Below, in pieces: positions 41,995 to 52,936 of a DNA stretch of 64,000 nt (position 1 is its first letter; each line of letters starts with the position of its first letter). The position numbers and the translations under genes were made by a program. The notes beneath the pieces are model-generated. The model worked only from the letters and a program-made list of their open reading frames with translations. It had not been told where the DNA came from and did not search any database. Origin of the DNA: a bacterium (GTDB lineage: Bacteria > Cyanobacteriota > Vampirovibrionia > Gastranaerophilales > Gastranaerophilaceae). The stretch is taken from positions 1 through 64,000 of the forward strand of contig JAGAVG010000037.1 of the NCBI GenBank assembly GCA_017942035.1, given 5' to 3'.

Positions 41995-43149
41995 ATGAAA
42001 AAAATAATATCACTGCTTTTAATATATTTACTCACAATAACAGCTATAGCACCTGTTAAAGCCGATTTAATAAGGGGTTATGCAGAAAAATCCGATGAAT
42101 ACCGGCAAATGAAAGAAGAACTGTTTACCGGCAAAGAAGAAACGCTTGATAAAAACGACATTATTAACATGACTGTATCGCAGGTTTTAGATTCAAATAT
42201 AAGTATTGAAGGTGATGAATTCTTTGCAGAAGTTACAACAGATGTTTTCGGCAATAAAGGTATTATTATCCCGAAAGGTACAATAGCGCACGGCAAAATT
42301 TTGGAAAAAACTGAAGCAAAACGTCTTGGGCGTCCCGCAAGCATTTCATTGGATTTTGATTATCTTGTAACTCCGGACGGCCGTGAAATTCCGATAGAAG
42401 GCCGTATGTCTACAAAAATGCATCCGGTTGTTCAAACTGCAAAAATTGCAGCTCAGGATGTCGGTTACACTGTAGTTGGAGGTGCTGTTGGCGGATTTAT
42501 GGCCCTTAACTGGCTCGGAATTGAAGCGGCTATAGCGTCACAAGGTTACACCTTAGCCGGCGGAGCTGCCGTAGGCGGTGCAATCGGGCTTGGTATGGCA
42601 CTTATCAGAAAAGGCAGTGATGTTTTAATTGCTCCGGGAGACGAAATAAGGATTAAGGTCAATAAATCCGTAAGTTTACCTGTATACAGATCAGAAGCTT
42701 TAATGCAGCATGAACTTTTCTATCCGGGTTTGGAAGTTCAAATAACCTCGGTCGAACACGAAAAGGATCCTTTTGGAGAATTAAATACAATTACATTAAC
42801 TATTTTAATTTCAAATATGTCGGATAAAGTCTTTTCAGGGCTCGATATGGCCCTTGTAAATGATTACAATGCAATATTCAGACCCTCTGTATTTGGAGAT
42901 ACAAGAATTCTATTCAAACAATTAAATCCGGGAGACAAAGCCATCGGAAAAATATCTTTTGCCGTTGACAATATTCACCGTAACTTCTGGCTGACATTTT
43001 ACGACAAACGAACTAAAACTCCGCTGGCAAAGATATCAGTTGATAATGCATATAAAAATGTGTCTAAAAAAGTTAAAAAACACAACGAAAAAGTTCGGTT
43101 GAAAAATACTAATTTTAAAAAAGAAGAGTCAATATTCGATATTGAATAA
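41995..43149 (+). CDS. secreted protein with VirB10/TrbI-like beta region (384 aa)
   Basis: A signal peptide (MKKIISLLLIYLLTITAIAP … KAD) of about 23 residues. The core has IIIPKGTIAHGKILEKTEAK, then DFDYLVTPDGREIPIEGR, a glycine-rich hydrophobic stretch (about 158-200: GGAVGGFMALNWLG; GGAAVGGAIGLGMAL) and LIAPGDEIRIKVNKSVSLP. This order of a rigid-wall PKGT motif, a DGR strand, a gly-rich segment and a PGDEI strand is like the C-terminal domain of VirB10/TrbI secretion channels, though no system genes are nearby. The last 150 residues are a separate beta domain. A related but shorter protein lies at 49653. Probably outside the inner membrane; function unproven. Confidence 0.6.
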   Translation: MKKIISLLLIYLLTITAIAPVKADLIRGYAEKSDEYRQMKEELFTGKEETLDKNDIINMTVSQVLDSNISIEGDEFFAEVTTDVFGNKGIIIPKGTIAHGKILEKTEAKRLGRPASISLDFDYLVTPDGREIPIEGRMSTKMHPVVQTAKIAAQDVGYTVVGGAVGGFMALNWLGIEAAIASQGYTLAGGAAVGGAIGLGMALIRKGSDVLIAPGDEIRIKVNKSVSLPVYRSEALMQHELFYPGLEVQITSVEHEKDPFGELNTITLTILISNMSDKVFSGLDMALVNDYNAIFRPSVFGDTRILFKQLNPGDKAIGKISFAVDNIHRNFWLTFYDKRTKTPLAKISVDNAYKNVSKKVKKHNEKVRLKNTNFKKEESIFDIE

Positions 43150-43240
43150 TTGTAAACATTATAAAATATATTGTTGCATAATTCGTTTTTTATGTTACAA
43201 TGTTAGTAATAAAGTGTAAAATGTAAGAAAGTAGGAATTT

Positions 43241-43582
43241 ATGGTCTGTGGTAAACTTGAAATTGATATTTTGAACTCATTTTGGAATATGTGTGAATTT
43301 GAAGAAAATCGTGATATTTCAATCCAAGATGTAGTTGATGATTTATCATCCCAAGGTGTTGAAAGGGCATATACAACCATAAAAACTGTTATGGACAGAC
43401 TTGTAACCAAATCTATTCTTGTCAGATATAAGGTTGGTAAAAAATTCTATTACAGCACAACAATGTCAAGAGAAGAAATGGCACTTCAAGCAGTTAATGA
43501 GGTTTCAGAACAGTTCTTTGGCGGAAATACTGTTTCAATGATTAGATTTATTGAAAAGCATTCTATGGTTGATATGGTCTAA
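43241..43582 (+). CDS. BlaI/MecI-type transcriptional repressor
   Basis: 113 residues, a winged-helix DNA-binding protein. The recognition part YTTIKTVMDRLVTKSILVRY and the wing VGKKFYYSTTMSREEM match the penicillinase repressor family. Members are dimers that bind palindromic operators and are inactivated by a partner protease (BlaR1) or, in CopY types, by metals; no such partner is encoded next to it. AGTAGGAATTT precedes the ATG. The gene at 43591 follows after 8 nt and is probably co-transcribed. Confidence 0.85.
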   Translation: MVCGKLEIDILNSFWNMCEFEENRDISIQDVVDDLSSQGVERAYTTIKTVMDRLVTKSILVRYKVGKKFYYSTTMSREEMALQAVNEVSEQFFGGNTVSMIRFIEKHSMVDMV

Positions 43583-43590
43583 AAAGCTTT

Positions 43591-43962
43591 ATGTTTGTTG
43601 ATAAAAAAGAATACAGAACAAATGTTGCAAGTTTAATAAGATTTGTTTTAATTGGGGAGCTTTGTGTTCGGGAAGCAATATTAAAATTCCCGCGAGATTG
43701 TAATGATACCAGCATTGACGCGGCTTATCATGCATTAGTTCACTATGAAGCTGATGAAGATTTAAGATTACGTGACCCTTTATATAAAGAGGAACAGGAT
43801 GATTACCTTGAAATGATTGCCTCAACTCTGGAAAAGGGTGATAGTTTGCCGCAAAATATTATAGCTAATTACAATAAATATTATAAAGAAACCTCAATCC
43901 CGCACCAAAACAACAAAGCCGGAATTTTAAAAAGCTTTTTCAGATATTTAAATATTTCGTAA
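43591..43962 (+). CDS. hypothetical protein downstream of BlaI-type regulator (123 aa)
   Basis: Not recognised. Helical, acidic and soluble: VASLIRFVLIGELCVREAIL, then DTSIDAAYHALVHYEADEDL and a C-terminal KSFFRYLNIS. The DAAYHALVHYEAD stretch looks like a small helical bundle. It is 8 nt after the repressor and probably in its operon; it ends 40 nt before radA, whose promoter lies in that gap. Confidence 0.7.
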   Translation: MFVDKKEYRTNVASLIRFVLIGELCVREAILKFPRDCNDTSIDAAYHALVHYEADEDLRLRDPLYKEEQDDYLEMIASTLEKGDSLPQNIIANYNKYYKETSIPHQNNKAGILKSFFRYLNIS

Positions 43963-43966
43963 AGAT

Positions 43967-43996
43967 TTGACAGTACATTAAAAATCGCAATATAAT
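43967..43996 (+). promoter_or_regulatory. leaderless promoter of radA
   Basis: TTGACA (43967-43972), 18-nt spacer, TATAAT (43991-43996), GGGAAT, then the ATG at 44003. Both boxes are perfect consensus. GGGA is too close to the ATG to act as a normal ribosome site. Confidence 0.75.
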
Positions 43997-44002
43997 GGGA
44001 AT

Positions 44003-45370
44003 ATGGCAAAAGTTAAATCAAAATGGGTATGTCAAAACTGCGGTTATGAATCTGCTGGATATCTTGGGAAATGTCCTCAATGTTCTTCATGGGCATCTTT
44101 TGTTGAAGAAGTTGAGGCAAGCGGTCAAAATAAATCCGCTCAGGAATTCTTAAATACAGAAAAACCTGCACTTTTAAAAGACATTGAAATAGACGATAAA
44201 GTTAGAATTAAAACTGAAATATCAGAGCTTGACAGAGTTTTAGGCGGAGGTTTTATACAAGGTTCGCTAGTTCTTCTTGCCGGAGATCCCGGAATCGGAA
44301 AATCGACAATAACCCTTCAAACCTGCGGCAGAATCTGCGATACAGGCAAGAAAGTTTTGTATGTATCAGCAGAAGAAAGCGCACAGCAAATAAAACTCAG
44401 GGCTGAACGGCTTAGAATTAAGTCTGAAAAATTATACATATATCCACAGACAAATCTGGAAAATATAAAAAAACAAATTGATGAAATAAAGCCGGATTTT
44501 GTTGTTGTGGACAGTATTCAGGCAGTATATTCAAACAATGTCGAAAGCTCGGCGGGCAGCGTTTCTCAGATTCGTGAGTGCTGCAATATTTTGATGCACA
44601 TCGCGAAAGCAAAAGGAATAACAACAGTTGTAATCGGCCATGTTACAAAAGAAGGCAACATTGCCGGCCCGAAAATTCTTGAACACATGGTAGATACCGT
44701 AATCTATTTTGAAGGGGATAAATACAAATCTTTCAGAATTTTACGCTCTATCAAAAACAGATTTGGAAATACGTCAGAAGTCGGAATTTTTGAAATGTGT
44801 GAAAGCGGTTTGAGATGTGTAAACAACCCTAACGAACTTTTTCTCAACGAAAGATCCCAGATAACCTCGCCTGGAAGCGCAATTATCGTAACTAACGAGG
44901 GCACAAGGCCTTTATTAGTGGAAATTCAAGCTCTTGTAGGTTCTTCACCTTACCCTTCTCCAAGACGTGTCGCTAACGGACTTGACACAAGCAGATTATT
45001 GCAAATCCTTGCAGTCCTAGAAAAACGAGTAGGCTTAAATCTTTCAAAACAAGATGTTTACGTAAACGTTACCGGCGGAATAGATGTAGACGAACCCAGT
45101 GCCGATTTAGGAATCGCAATGGCTATTGCAACTTGTGCGAGAGATGTTGTTGTGGATACAAGTACGGTAATAATAGGTGAAATCGGACTTTCCGGAGAAA
45201 TTCATCCGGTTAATAATATTGAAAAAAGGCTCAATGAAGCCGCCGCTTTAGGGTTTAAAAAAGCCATTGTACCTTATGTGACAAACTCTGATTACACGAA
45301 TAAAAAACTTGAAATTGTGCCTGTTAAACGTCTTATGGATGCAATTATGGCCTGTGTTTCAAAAGCTTAA
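44003..45370 (+). CDS. radA: DNA repair protein RadA
   Basis: 455 residues. The N-terminal zinc finger is WVCQNCGYESAGYLGKCPQC. The RecA-like ATPase has Walker A AGDPGIGKST and the RadA-specific KNRFG motif; the C-terminal Lon-like fold holds DEPSADLGIAMAIA and GEIGLSGEIHPV. RadA is a branch-migration helicase that helps process recombination intermediates; ruvC and mutS are elsewhere in this window. It has its own promoter and appears to be a single-gene unit. Confidence 0.96.
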   Translation: MAKVKSKWVCQNCGYESAGYLGKCPQCSSWASFVEEVEASGQNKSAQEFLNTEKPALLKDIEIDDKVRIKTEISELDRVLGGGFIQGSLVLLAGDPGIGKSTITLQTCGRICDTGKKVLYVSAEESAQQIKLRAERLRIKSEKLYIYPQTNLENIKKQIDEIKPDFVVVDSIQAVYSNNVESSAGSVSQIRECCNILMHIAKAKGITTVVIGHVTKEGNIAGPKILEHMVDTVIYFEGDKYKSFRILRSIKNRFGNTSEVGIFEMCESGLRCVNNPNELFLNERSQITSPGSAIIVTNEGTRPLLVEIQALVGSSPYPSPRRVANGLDTSRLLQILAVLEKRVGLNLSKQDVYVNVTGGIDVDEPSADLGIAMAIATCARDVVVDTSTVIIGEIGLSGEIHPVNNIEKRLNEAAALGFKKAIVPYVTNSDYTNKKLEIVPVKRLMDAIMACVSKA

Positions 45371-45497
45371 AAAATTTTTAGCGCTAATTTTCATTAGTTT
45401 TTGTAGTTGAAATACCTTTGGCATCTTTTATGATGTAAGGCCGTACAAAAGCGTAAGTCCAGTACATTGAAGCTAACAAACCTGCTTCCATGATATT

Positions 45498-45526
45498 AAA
45501 AAAGAGGCATATATTGCCTCTTTTTT
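45498..45526 (+). terminator. bidirectional terminator between radA and the SIMPL gene
   Basis: AAAAAAGAGGCA / TGCCTCTTTTTT stem with a 5-nt loop. It has A and T runs on both flanks and lies between two convergent units. Confidence 0.85.
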
Positions 45527-45553
45527 AATAGAAATAAATTTATTTAACTAACA

Positions 45554-46303
45554 TTATTTCAAATAATAGCTGGCATTAACTGTTGCTCTCAAATTAATTG
45601 TACCTGGTTCAATTGGAGATGTTTCGGTTTCAGAAACTGCAGAATCTTCCATTGCCGCACCGGCAGCTTTTAACATAACATTGCTGTACATAACTCTTGC
45701 AACGGCATTTCCGGAATTTACAGATAAGTTTTTTACACCTGCAATTGTTGATGCTGATGCTTTGGCAAGAGTAGATGCTTTAGCATAGGCTTTCTTTGCG
45801 GCTTCAGCAATCAATTCATCACTTTGAGCTTCATAATTTGACAGTGAAAAATTCAAATTGTTGATTTCTGTAGCACCTAAGGTCGTAGCTTTATCAATCA
45901 TTGCGCCAACTTTGTCTATAGATTTTGTTTTTACAACAACATTATTGGAAACCTGATATTTATCAAAATTTCTTTTGCCGCTGTTGTAATTATATAAAGC
46001 TGTTGCATTGTAGTTAGCAGTTCTTACGTAATCTCCATTAGCACTGTTAATCATGCTTTTTAGCGCAGTATAAATTTTGTCTGAAATTTCTTTATTTTGT
46101 GCGGCGGCTTTTTGCATCGATTTTCCGTCGTAAGTTGTTACGGCAAAAGATATTTCAACCGTATCGGGTGCAACTTCTTTTGTTGCTGTTGCCGAAACAC
46201 TGACTGATGCTCTTTCATAATTTCCGGAATCGTTAACAGCTTGAGCAGTCATTGGAGAAAGCATTAATGCAAACATAATAGCAGATAAAATAAATTTGTT
46301 CAT
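45554..46303 (-). CDS. secreted SIMPL (DUF541) domain protein
   Basis: 249 residues with a signal peptide (MNKFILSAIMFALMLSPMTAQA). The SIMPL domain has the usual start VSVSATATKEVAPDTVEISF, then KYQVSNNVVVKTKSIDKVG and the helix-rich middle AAKKAYAKASTLAKA; it ends with strands (TINLRATVNASYYLK). Members such as YggE are periplasmic and linked to oxidative-stress tolerance; the mechanism is not known. It follows the 149-aa membrane gene by 1 nt and ends the reverse-strand run that starts with gltD. Confidence 0.88.
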   Translation of the reverse strand: MNKFILSAIMFALMLSPMTAQAVNDSGNYERASVSVSATATKEVAPDTVEISFAVTTYDGKSMQKAAAQNKEISDKIYTALKSMINSANGDYVRTANYNATALYNYNSGKRNFDKYQVSNNVVVKTKSIDKVGAMIDKATTLGATEINNLNFSLSNYEAQSDELIAEAAKKAYAKASTLAKASASTIAGVKNLSVNSGNAVARVMYSNVMLKAAGAAMEDSAVSETETSPIEPGTINLRATVNASYYLK

Positions 46304-46304
46304 A

Positions 46305-46754
46305 CTAATTCCTCTTTTCTTTCATATTACTATCAGAAACACATTCTGGAGTTTTATTTTCAACATTATTAGAACTATCGTTTTCAGATTTTTTCATTTC
46401 AGCGGCATTCTTAATCATTGCATTCAGAATTTTTGTTTGAGATTGCATTTGAGCCTGTTTAAGAATTCTTTTTAGCTCTTCATCGCTTAATTCTGTAGGG
46501 GCCCTAAACGTAGTAATGAATTTACGTCTATCATTCAATACATAAATTGAACCGGCAATTAATGCCCATAATAAGCCGCCTTGAAAAGCATTAATAGATG
46601 GGATTGCTAATATATTAGAAAGATAATTCCAACCGTGCATCAGCATTATTGACGGGAATGCTACAAATCCGGCAATAAGACATACTACAATGAATCCGGC
46701 AATAAAAAAGCCTCTTAGACCTGATATTTGTATAACTTTTGCTTTCTTTTTCAT
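46305..46754 (-). CDS. hypothetical membrane protein (149 aa)
   Basis: Not recognised. Two hydrophobic segments (about 14-38: GFFIAGFIVVCLIAGFVAFP; about 52-72: AFQGGLLWALIAGSIYVLN). Then comes a basic short loop and a cytoplasmic-looking helix (ELSDEELKRILKQAQMQSQT) with a polar Asn/Ser-rich tail. Ribosome site GAAGG. Between ligA and the SIMPL gene, so close to the latter that translational coupling is likely. Confidence 0.7.
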   Translation of the reverse strand: MKKKAKVIQISGLRGFFIAGFIVVCLIAGFVAFPSIMLMHGWNYLSNILAIPSINAFQGGLLWALIAGSIYVLNDRRKFITTFRAPTELSDEELKRILKQAQMQSQTKILNAMIKNAAEMKKSENDSSNNVENKTPECVSDSNMKEKRN

Positions 46755-46794
46755 ATATTCAACCTTCTTTTTTTATAATTATATTATAAAATTT

Positions 46795-48777
<1,983 letters not shown>

Positions 48778-49614
48778 TTACATAATCATTAATAATTCTC
48801 TGATAACCTTTGTTGCAACGGCGGTTGAGGCTCCTGTCGGGTCGTAATCAGGTGCAAGTTCGACTACATCGGCTCCAACAATATTGAAATCTTTCAAATA
48901 TTTGAACCAGCTCATTAATTCATCAAATGCCATTCCGCCGACTTCAGGTGTTCCTGTTCCCGGCATTATTGAGGTATCAAGGACATCCAAATCAACTGTC
49001 ACAAATATATTTTTACCTCTCAAACATTCCAAATCAGAAGATTTGTGGCAAAGTGTTTTGTGTTCGGCCATAAAATCCCACTCTTCGCGCATGCCGGATC
49101 TTATACCAATTTGCTTAATGTTTTCAGGTCCGACAATTTCTGAACAACGTCTCATTACAGAGGCATGAGATAATTTTTCTCCAAGGTAATCTTCTCTCAA
49201 ATCAGTATGCGCATCAAAATGAACGATTGCCAGATTGTTGTAAAATTTGCTTACTGCTTGAATTTGCGGTAAAGTCACAAGATGCTCCCCGCCGATACCG
49301 AACACTCTTTTTTTATCGGCATAAATATCTTCAACGTTTTCCCTTATCACATCCAAAGTTTTTTCAGTGTTTCCGAGCGGAAACTCCAAATCTCCGGCGT
49401 CGTGGAAATTCACGTAAATAAGTTCCCTATTAAATGTCGGCGAATACTCCTCTAACCCCCAGCTTGCTAATCTTATCTGCTCCGGTGCAAACCTTGAACC
49501 CGGACGGTATGACACCGTACCATCAAAAGGCAAACCGAGCATAACGATTGCAGATGTCGAATAATCAGGATTTTGAGCCATCCAGCTTCTATCTAAAAAA
49601 GGTCCTCTTAACAT
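48778..49614 (-). CDS. speB: agmatinase-type ureohydrolase
   Basis: 278 residues from the ATG at 49614, chosen for AAAGGAG 5 nt upstream; the longer frame to 49647 has no site. Dimetal motifs in order: GIGGEHLVTLP, HFDAHTDLRE and TVDLDVLDTS; the C-terminus has GADVVELAPDYDP. This fits agmatinase, which makes putrescine and urea from agmatine; related ureohydrolases (guanidino-type) are a possible alternative. No speA is visible here. Part of the reverse run gltD to SIMPL. Confidence 0.88.
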   Translation of the reverse strand: MLRGPFLDRSWMAQNPDYSTSAIVMLGLPFDGTVSYRPGSRFAPEQIRLASWGLEEYSPTFNRELIYVNFHDAGDLEFPLGNTEKTLDVIRENVEDIYADKKRVFGIGGEHLVTLPQIQAVSKFYNNLAIVHFDAHTDLREDYLGEKLSHASVMRRCSEIVGPENIKQIGIRSGMREEWDFMAEHKTLCHKSSDLECLRGKNIFVTVDLDVLDTSIMPGTGTPEVGGMAFDELMSWFKYLKDFNIVGADVVELAPDYDPTGASTAVATKVIRELLMIM

Positions 49615-49652
49615 ATTTTCTCCTTTGTTGTAATAAACATTGTACAATAAAA

Positions 49653-50561
49653 TTATTCCATATAAACATCTTCAACAAGTTTCAATTCAAACGGCGCACC
49701 GGCCGGAACAGAAATTCTTCCGCCCTTTGAAAATGCCGCAGAAACCGGTGATGCAACTATTGTTGCGCCATAAACTACAACTCCCGAAACAACGGTAAAC
49801 GGTGTTAAAATCCAGCCGATAGGGTTTTGCGAAAGTTTTGAAGTTGTCCTCATCATTTTGGTATAAAACGGTTTGCCCTTTTTGGCGTAAACCGGAATGT
49901 TAACCATATATTTTCTTTTTCCTTTTATATTATTGAAAAAGATTTTTTTAGAATTTGCCTTGGTAACTTTTCCGTTAAGACTGCGTTGGACACCGTTATA
50001 AACAATACCGTCGACTTTTACGACGATTAACCCGCCGTTGCCGGATTTTTGCGGAAGGTGAGAATCCACAATTACACCTTTCAACACACTTCCCGCCGGA
50101 ATGGTTATATATCGCTGGGTTACGCTCTCTTGAGTCTTAAATGACATTCTGGCGCCGATTTTTGTGCCGTCAGAAATATTAGTTAAGGATTTAACCTTGA
50201 ATTTTGTACCTTTTTTCAATTTTATGGCGGTTGATTTGTCGATGCCGGTGTTTGAAACGTAAGCGTTTTGCGTTTTTACAACCTTATGTGAGCCGCCGGA
50301 TTGAATAGGTGTAAGTCCTGTTTTGGGCGGCAAAGTATCATTTTTCGCCGGTGAATTTTGTGTTGATGTCTTGGTTGAGGTTTGCGGAACAACTGTTTTA
50401 TCAATATTCGGGAGCTGCGGAAGTTGTTTGACCTCTAATTCCGATGGTTTGTAATTCTTTCTTATCTCATCATCCACAGACATATCAAGTTCCAGTGCAA
50501 AAACTTGCACCGGAACCAATAATAAAGCAGTAATAAAAATCAACTTCAACAGAGCGCGCAT
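49653..50561 (-). CDS. secreted protein with VirB10/TrbI-like beta region (302 aa)
   Basis: An N-terminal signal peptide (LLKLIFITALLLVPVQVFA). A Pro/Thr/Ser-rich linker (about 45-95) is followed by a beta region: TAIKLKKGTKFKVKSLTNIS, YITIPAGSVLKGVIVDSHLP, VKVDGIVYNG, and near the end a hydrophobic gly-rich stretch (VVSGVVVYGATIVASPV) and ISVPAGAPFELKLVED. The PAGS..KG and DG strand order matches the protein at 41995, so I regard the two as distant relatives. Function unknown; probably on the outer side of the inner membrane. Ribosome site GAGG; 15 nt after gltD. Confidence 0.6.
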   Translation of the reverse strand: MRALLKLIFITALLLVPVQVFALELDMSVDDEIRKNYKPSELEVKQLPQLPNIDKTVVPQTSTKTSTQNSPAKNDTLPPKTGLTPIQSGGSHKVVKTQNAYVSNTGIDKSTAIKLKKGTKFKVKSLTNISDGTKIGARMSFKTQESVTQRYITIPAGSVLKGVIVDSHLPQKSGNGGLIVVKVDGIVYNGVQRSLNGKVTKANSKKIFFNNIKGKRKYMVNIPVYAKKGKPFYTKMMRTTSKLSQNPIGWILTPFTVVSGVVVYGATIVASPVSAAFSKGGRISVPAGAPFELKLVEDVYME

Positions 50562-50575
50562 TTGTGCCTCAAAAA

Positions 50576-51946
50576 CTATTTCAATAATTCGTTAATAGCT
50601 TTAGCGGCTTTTTTACCTGCACCCATTGCGTTGATAGCGTTTGAAGTTCCAACCGGAGCAACATCACCGCCTGCAAATATTGCAGGGATTGAAGTTGAAC
50701 GTTTGTCCTCATCAACTGTAATATAACCTTTTGAATCGGTCAGAATTTCCAAACCTTCCATTTTTGCTGATTTCTGGATAATCGGGTTCGGGCCAGTTCC
50801 AAGCGCAACGATTACGGTATCAAGTTCCATGTTGATAACTTCACCCGTTGCAACCGGTCTTTGACGGCCTGACGCATCAGGTTCACCGAGTTCCATAACC
50901 TCTAAATCAACAGATTTTACGTAACCATCTTCACCTTTAATTTCTTTCGGTGCGAGAAGGAATTTAAAAATTACGCCTTCTTCTTTGGCATGCCTGATTT
51001 CTTCCAAACGTGCCGGAAGTTCTTTTTCTGTACGTCTGTATAATACGTAAACTTCCTCAAAACCAACACGAACTGCAGTTCTTGCCGCATCCATTGCAAC
51101 GTTTCCGCCTCCGAAGATTGCAGCTTTTTTGCCGACTTTTAATGGAGTTGGAGTTTCTTCTTTATAAGCCTGCATAAGGTTTACACGGGTCAAAAATTCG
51201 TTAGCGGAGAATACACCGTTTAAGTTTTCACCCGGAACGTTAAGCATTTTCGGCAATCCGGCACCTGAGCAGATAAATATCGCATCAAATCCGTCTTCTT
51301 TCAATTGTTTTAATGTAATTGATTTGCCGACAACAACATTTGTATGGAATTGAACGCCCATAGATTTCAAGTTTTCGATTTCTCTATCCAAAACAACACG
51401 CGGAAGTCTGAAAGGAGGAATACCATATCTCAAAACTCCGCCTAATTTATGCAAAGCTTCAAATACAACAACTTCATGACCGGCTTTTCTCAAATCTGCC
51501 GCAGCGGTAATTCCGGCACATCCGGAGCCGATAACGGCAACTTTTTTACCTGACGGTTTAATTTCAGGTTCGGCCGCTTTTGTATTATCGCCTACATATC
51601 TTTCCAAAGCTCCGATTGAAACCGGAAGCCCTTTTATTCCTAAAACGCAATTGCCTTCACACTGTCTTTCTTGAGGGCAGACCCTTCCGCATACAGAAGG
51701 AAGCATACTTGTTTCGCGAATAATTTCTCCTGCTTTTTCAAGATTTCCTTCTTTGATTGCCTGAATGAACTGCGGAATTTGTATATTTACAGGACATCCC
51801 TGAACGCATCTCGGATTTTTACAATTCAAACATCTTGATGCTTCCAGCTTAACCTGTTCTTCTGTAAGGTTGCTTTCCACCGGATCAAAATTGTGTCTGC
51901 GCTCCATTTTGTCCTGTTCTTGAACTCTCTGTCTTTCTATTGCCAT
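50576..51946 (-). CDS. gltD: NADPH-dependent glutamate synthase small-subunit family oxidoreductase
   Basis: 456 residues. Two 4Fe-4S sites near the N-terminus: CLNCKNPRCVQGCP and CGRVCPQERQCEGNC. An FAD fold follows (GSGCAGITAAADLRKAGHEV near 140) with RYGIPPFRLPR, then an NADPH fold (GGGNVAMDAARTAVRVG near 275) and the second FAD motif FAGGDVAPVGTSNAINAMGAGKKA (given here only in part). It transfers electrons from NADPH to glutamate synthase; stand-alone homologues also act as NfnB- or SudA-like enzymes, so the partner is uncertain. The large subunit is not in the window. AAAGGGGATA is its ribosome site. First gene of the run down to 45554. Confidence 0.85.
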   Translation of the reverse strand: MAIERQRVQEQDKMERRHNFDPVESNLTEEQVKLEASRCLNCKNPRCVQGCPVNIQIPQFIQAIKEGNLEKAGEIIRETSMLPSVCGRVCPQERQCEGNCVLGIKGLPVSIGALERYVGDNTKAAEPEIKPSGKKVAVIGSGCAGITAAADLRKAGHEVVVFEALHKLGGVLRYGIPPFRLPRVVLDREIENLKSMGVQFHTNVVVGKSITLKQLKEDGFDAIFICSGAGLPKMLNVPGENLNGVFSANEFLTRVNLMQAYKEETPTPLKVGKKAAIFGGGNVAMDAARTAVRVGFEEVYVLYRRTEKELPARLEEIRHAKEEGVIFKFLLAPKEIKGEDGYVKSVDLEVMELGEPDASGRQRPVATGEVINMELDTVIVALGTGPNPIIQKSAKMEGLEILTDSKGYITVDEDKRSTSIPAIFAGGDVAPVGTSNAINAMGAGKKAAKAINELLK

Positions 51947-52157
51947 ATCCTATATCCCCTTTTAAATTTACATAACTTCTTTTTTAAGTTTAACCCAAAT
52001 ACGCATTCCATGCAAGTTCTTTTTAATTATAAATATTTGTAACAATATAGCAATTATCACAGCTCAAAATACTTTATATAACTGTCAGGGGAAAATATTG
52101 ATTTATAGCTCTTACTAGAGGCTATAAGGATTTAATTTGGGGAAATGGAGGATATTT

Positions 52158-52826
52158 ATGGCAAATGGTTATCAGTACTTACAAACGCTTACCAGATCTT
52201 GCGCGCTTGGTCAGGTTATTGAACGTTTATTGCAAAGAGAGGCAGGTGCGCAAGTCGGAAAAATTATAACTCATGAAGTCGCAAAAGGGTCGCGTCTGCA
52301 GCGTAAAATTCCGGGATTATTTGAAGGACTCAAAAACCCACAAATACAATATGGATATGAAAATACAAGAGATCTAAATTCGTTCTTCTTAAATATATTG
52401 GATGGCAGAAATGTTAAAAGAGCCATAAAATACAATAAAGCGAACGGTATTTACAACGCAGAAATAAGAGGAACACAAGAACATTTAAACTGTGTATTTA
52501 ATCCGGATGAACCTTTGTTAAATTTGTCTAAATCCGCATTAAAAATTAATACCGGAGTAAAAGGTACCCCGGAGAATATGGTTGATATGCTGGTTAACCT
52601 GAATGATTCGGCATTGCGAATTGAAGGTCGTGTAGCAAAAGCCCGTCTCGGTCGCACTTTAAACAGATGTTTGCCTTCAAAAGGACGTATTGGAATACAA
52701 TCCGGCGTTGAGGGCACCCCCGCAGGTCGAACTGATATTGGGATTAATTATCACGACTCGGATGTTAATTTAGAACTTCAAAATAAACATCTACAAAAAC
52801 TTAAAAATTTATTATCCAATTCATAA
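52158..52826 (+). CDS. hypothetical protein (222 aa)
   Basis: Not recognised. The ATG at 52158 is chosen because GGAGG lies 6 nt before it; an upstream in-frame start at 52137 would place that site inside the gene. Residues about 10-60 are helical (ALGQVIERLLQREAGAQVGK). The remainder alternates polar strands (KGTPENMVDMLVNLND, SGVEGTPAGRTDIGINYHDS), with two GVxGTP motifs suggesting an internal repeat. No signal or membrane segment. It stands alone before the export operon. Confidence 0.65.
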   Translation: MANGYQYLQTLTRSCALGQVIERLLQREAGAQVGKIITHEVAKGSRLQRKIPGLFEGLKNPQIQYGYENTRDLNSFFLNILDGRNVKRAIKYNKANGIYNAEIRGTQEHLNCVFNPDEPLLNLSKSALKINTGVKGTPENMVDMLVNLNDSALRIEGRVAKARLGRTLNRCLPSKGRIGIQSGVEGTPAGRTDIGINYHDSDVNLELQNKHLQKLKNLLSNS

Positions 52827-52936
52827 TAAAAAAAATCTGCAAATTCTTAAACTTATTCATACGGCTAAAGGATTAAAATGAACAAATAATTATATATAAT
52901 CGTTACATTAATGTATAGAGAAGTTAAGGATTTATT

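Noticed and set aside
45384-45491. Reverse-strand 35-codon frame (MEAGLLASMYWTYAF …) between radA and the SIMPL gene
   Set aside because: No ribosome site; the bidirectional terminator lies directly upstream, so it is unlikely to be transcribed from either side. Too short to support by composition alone.
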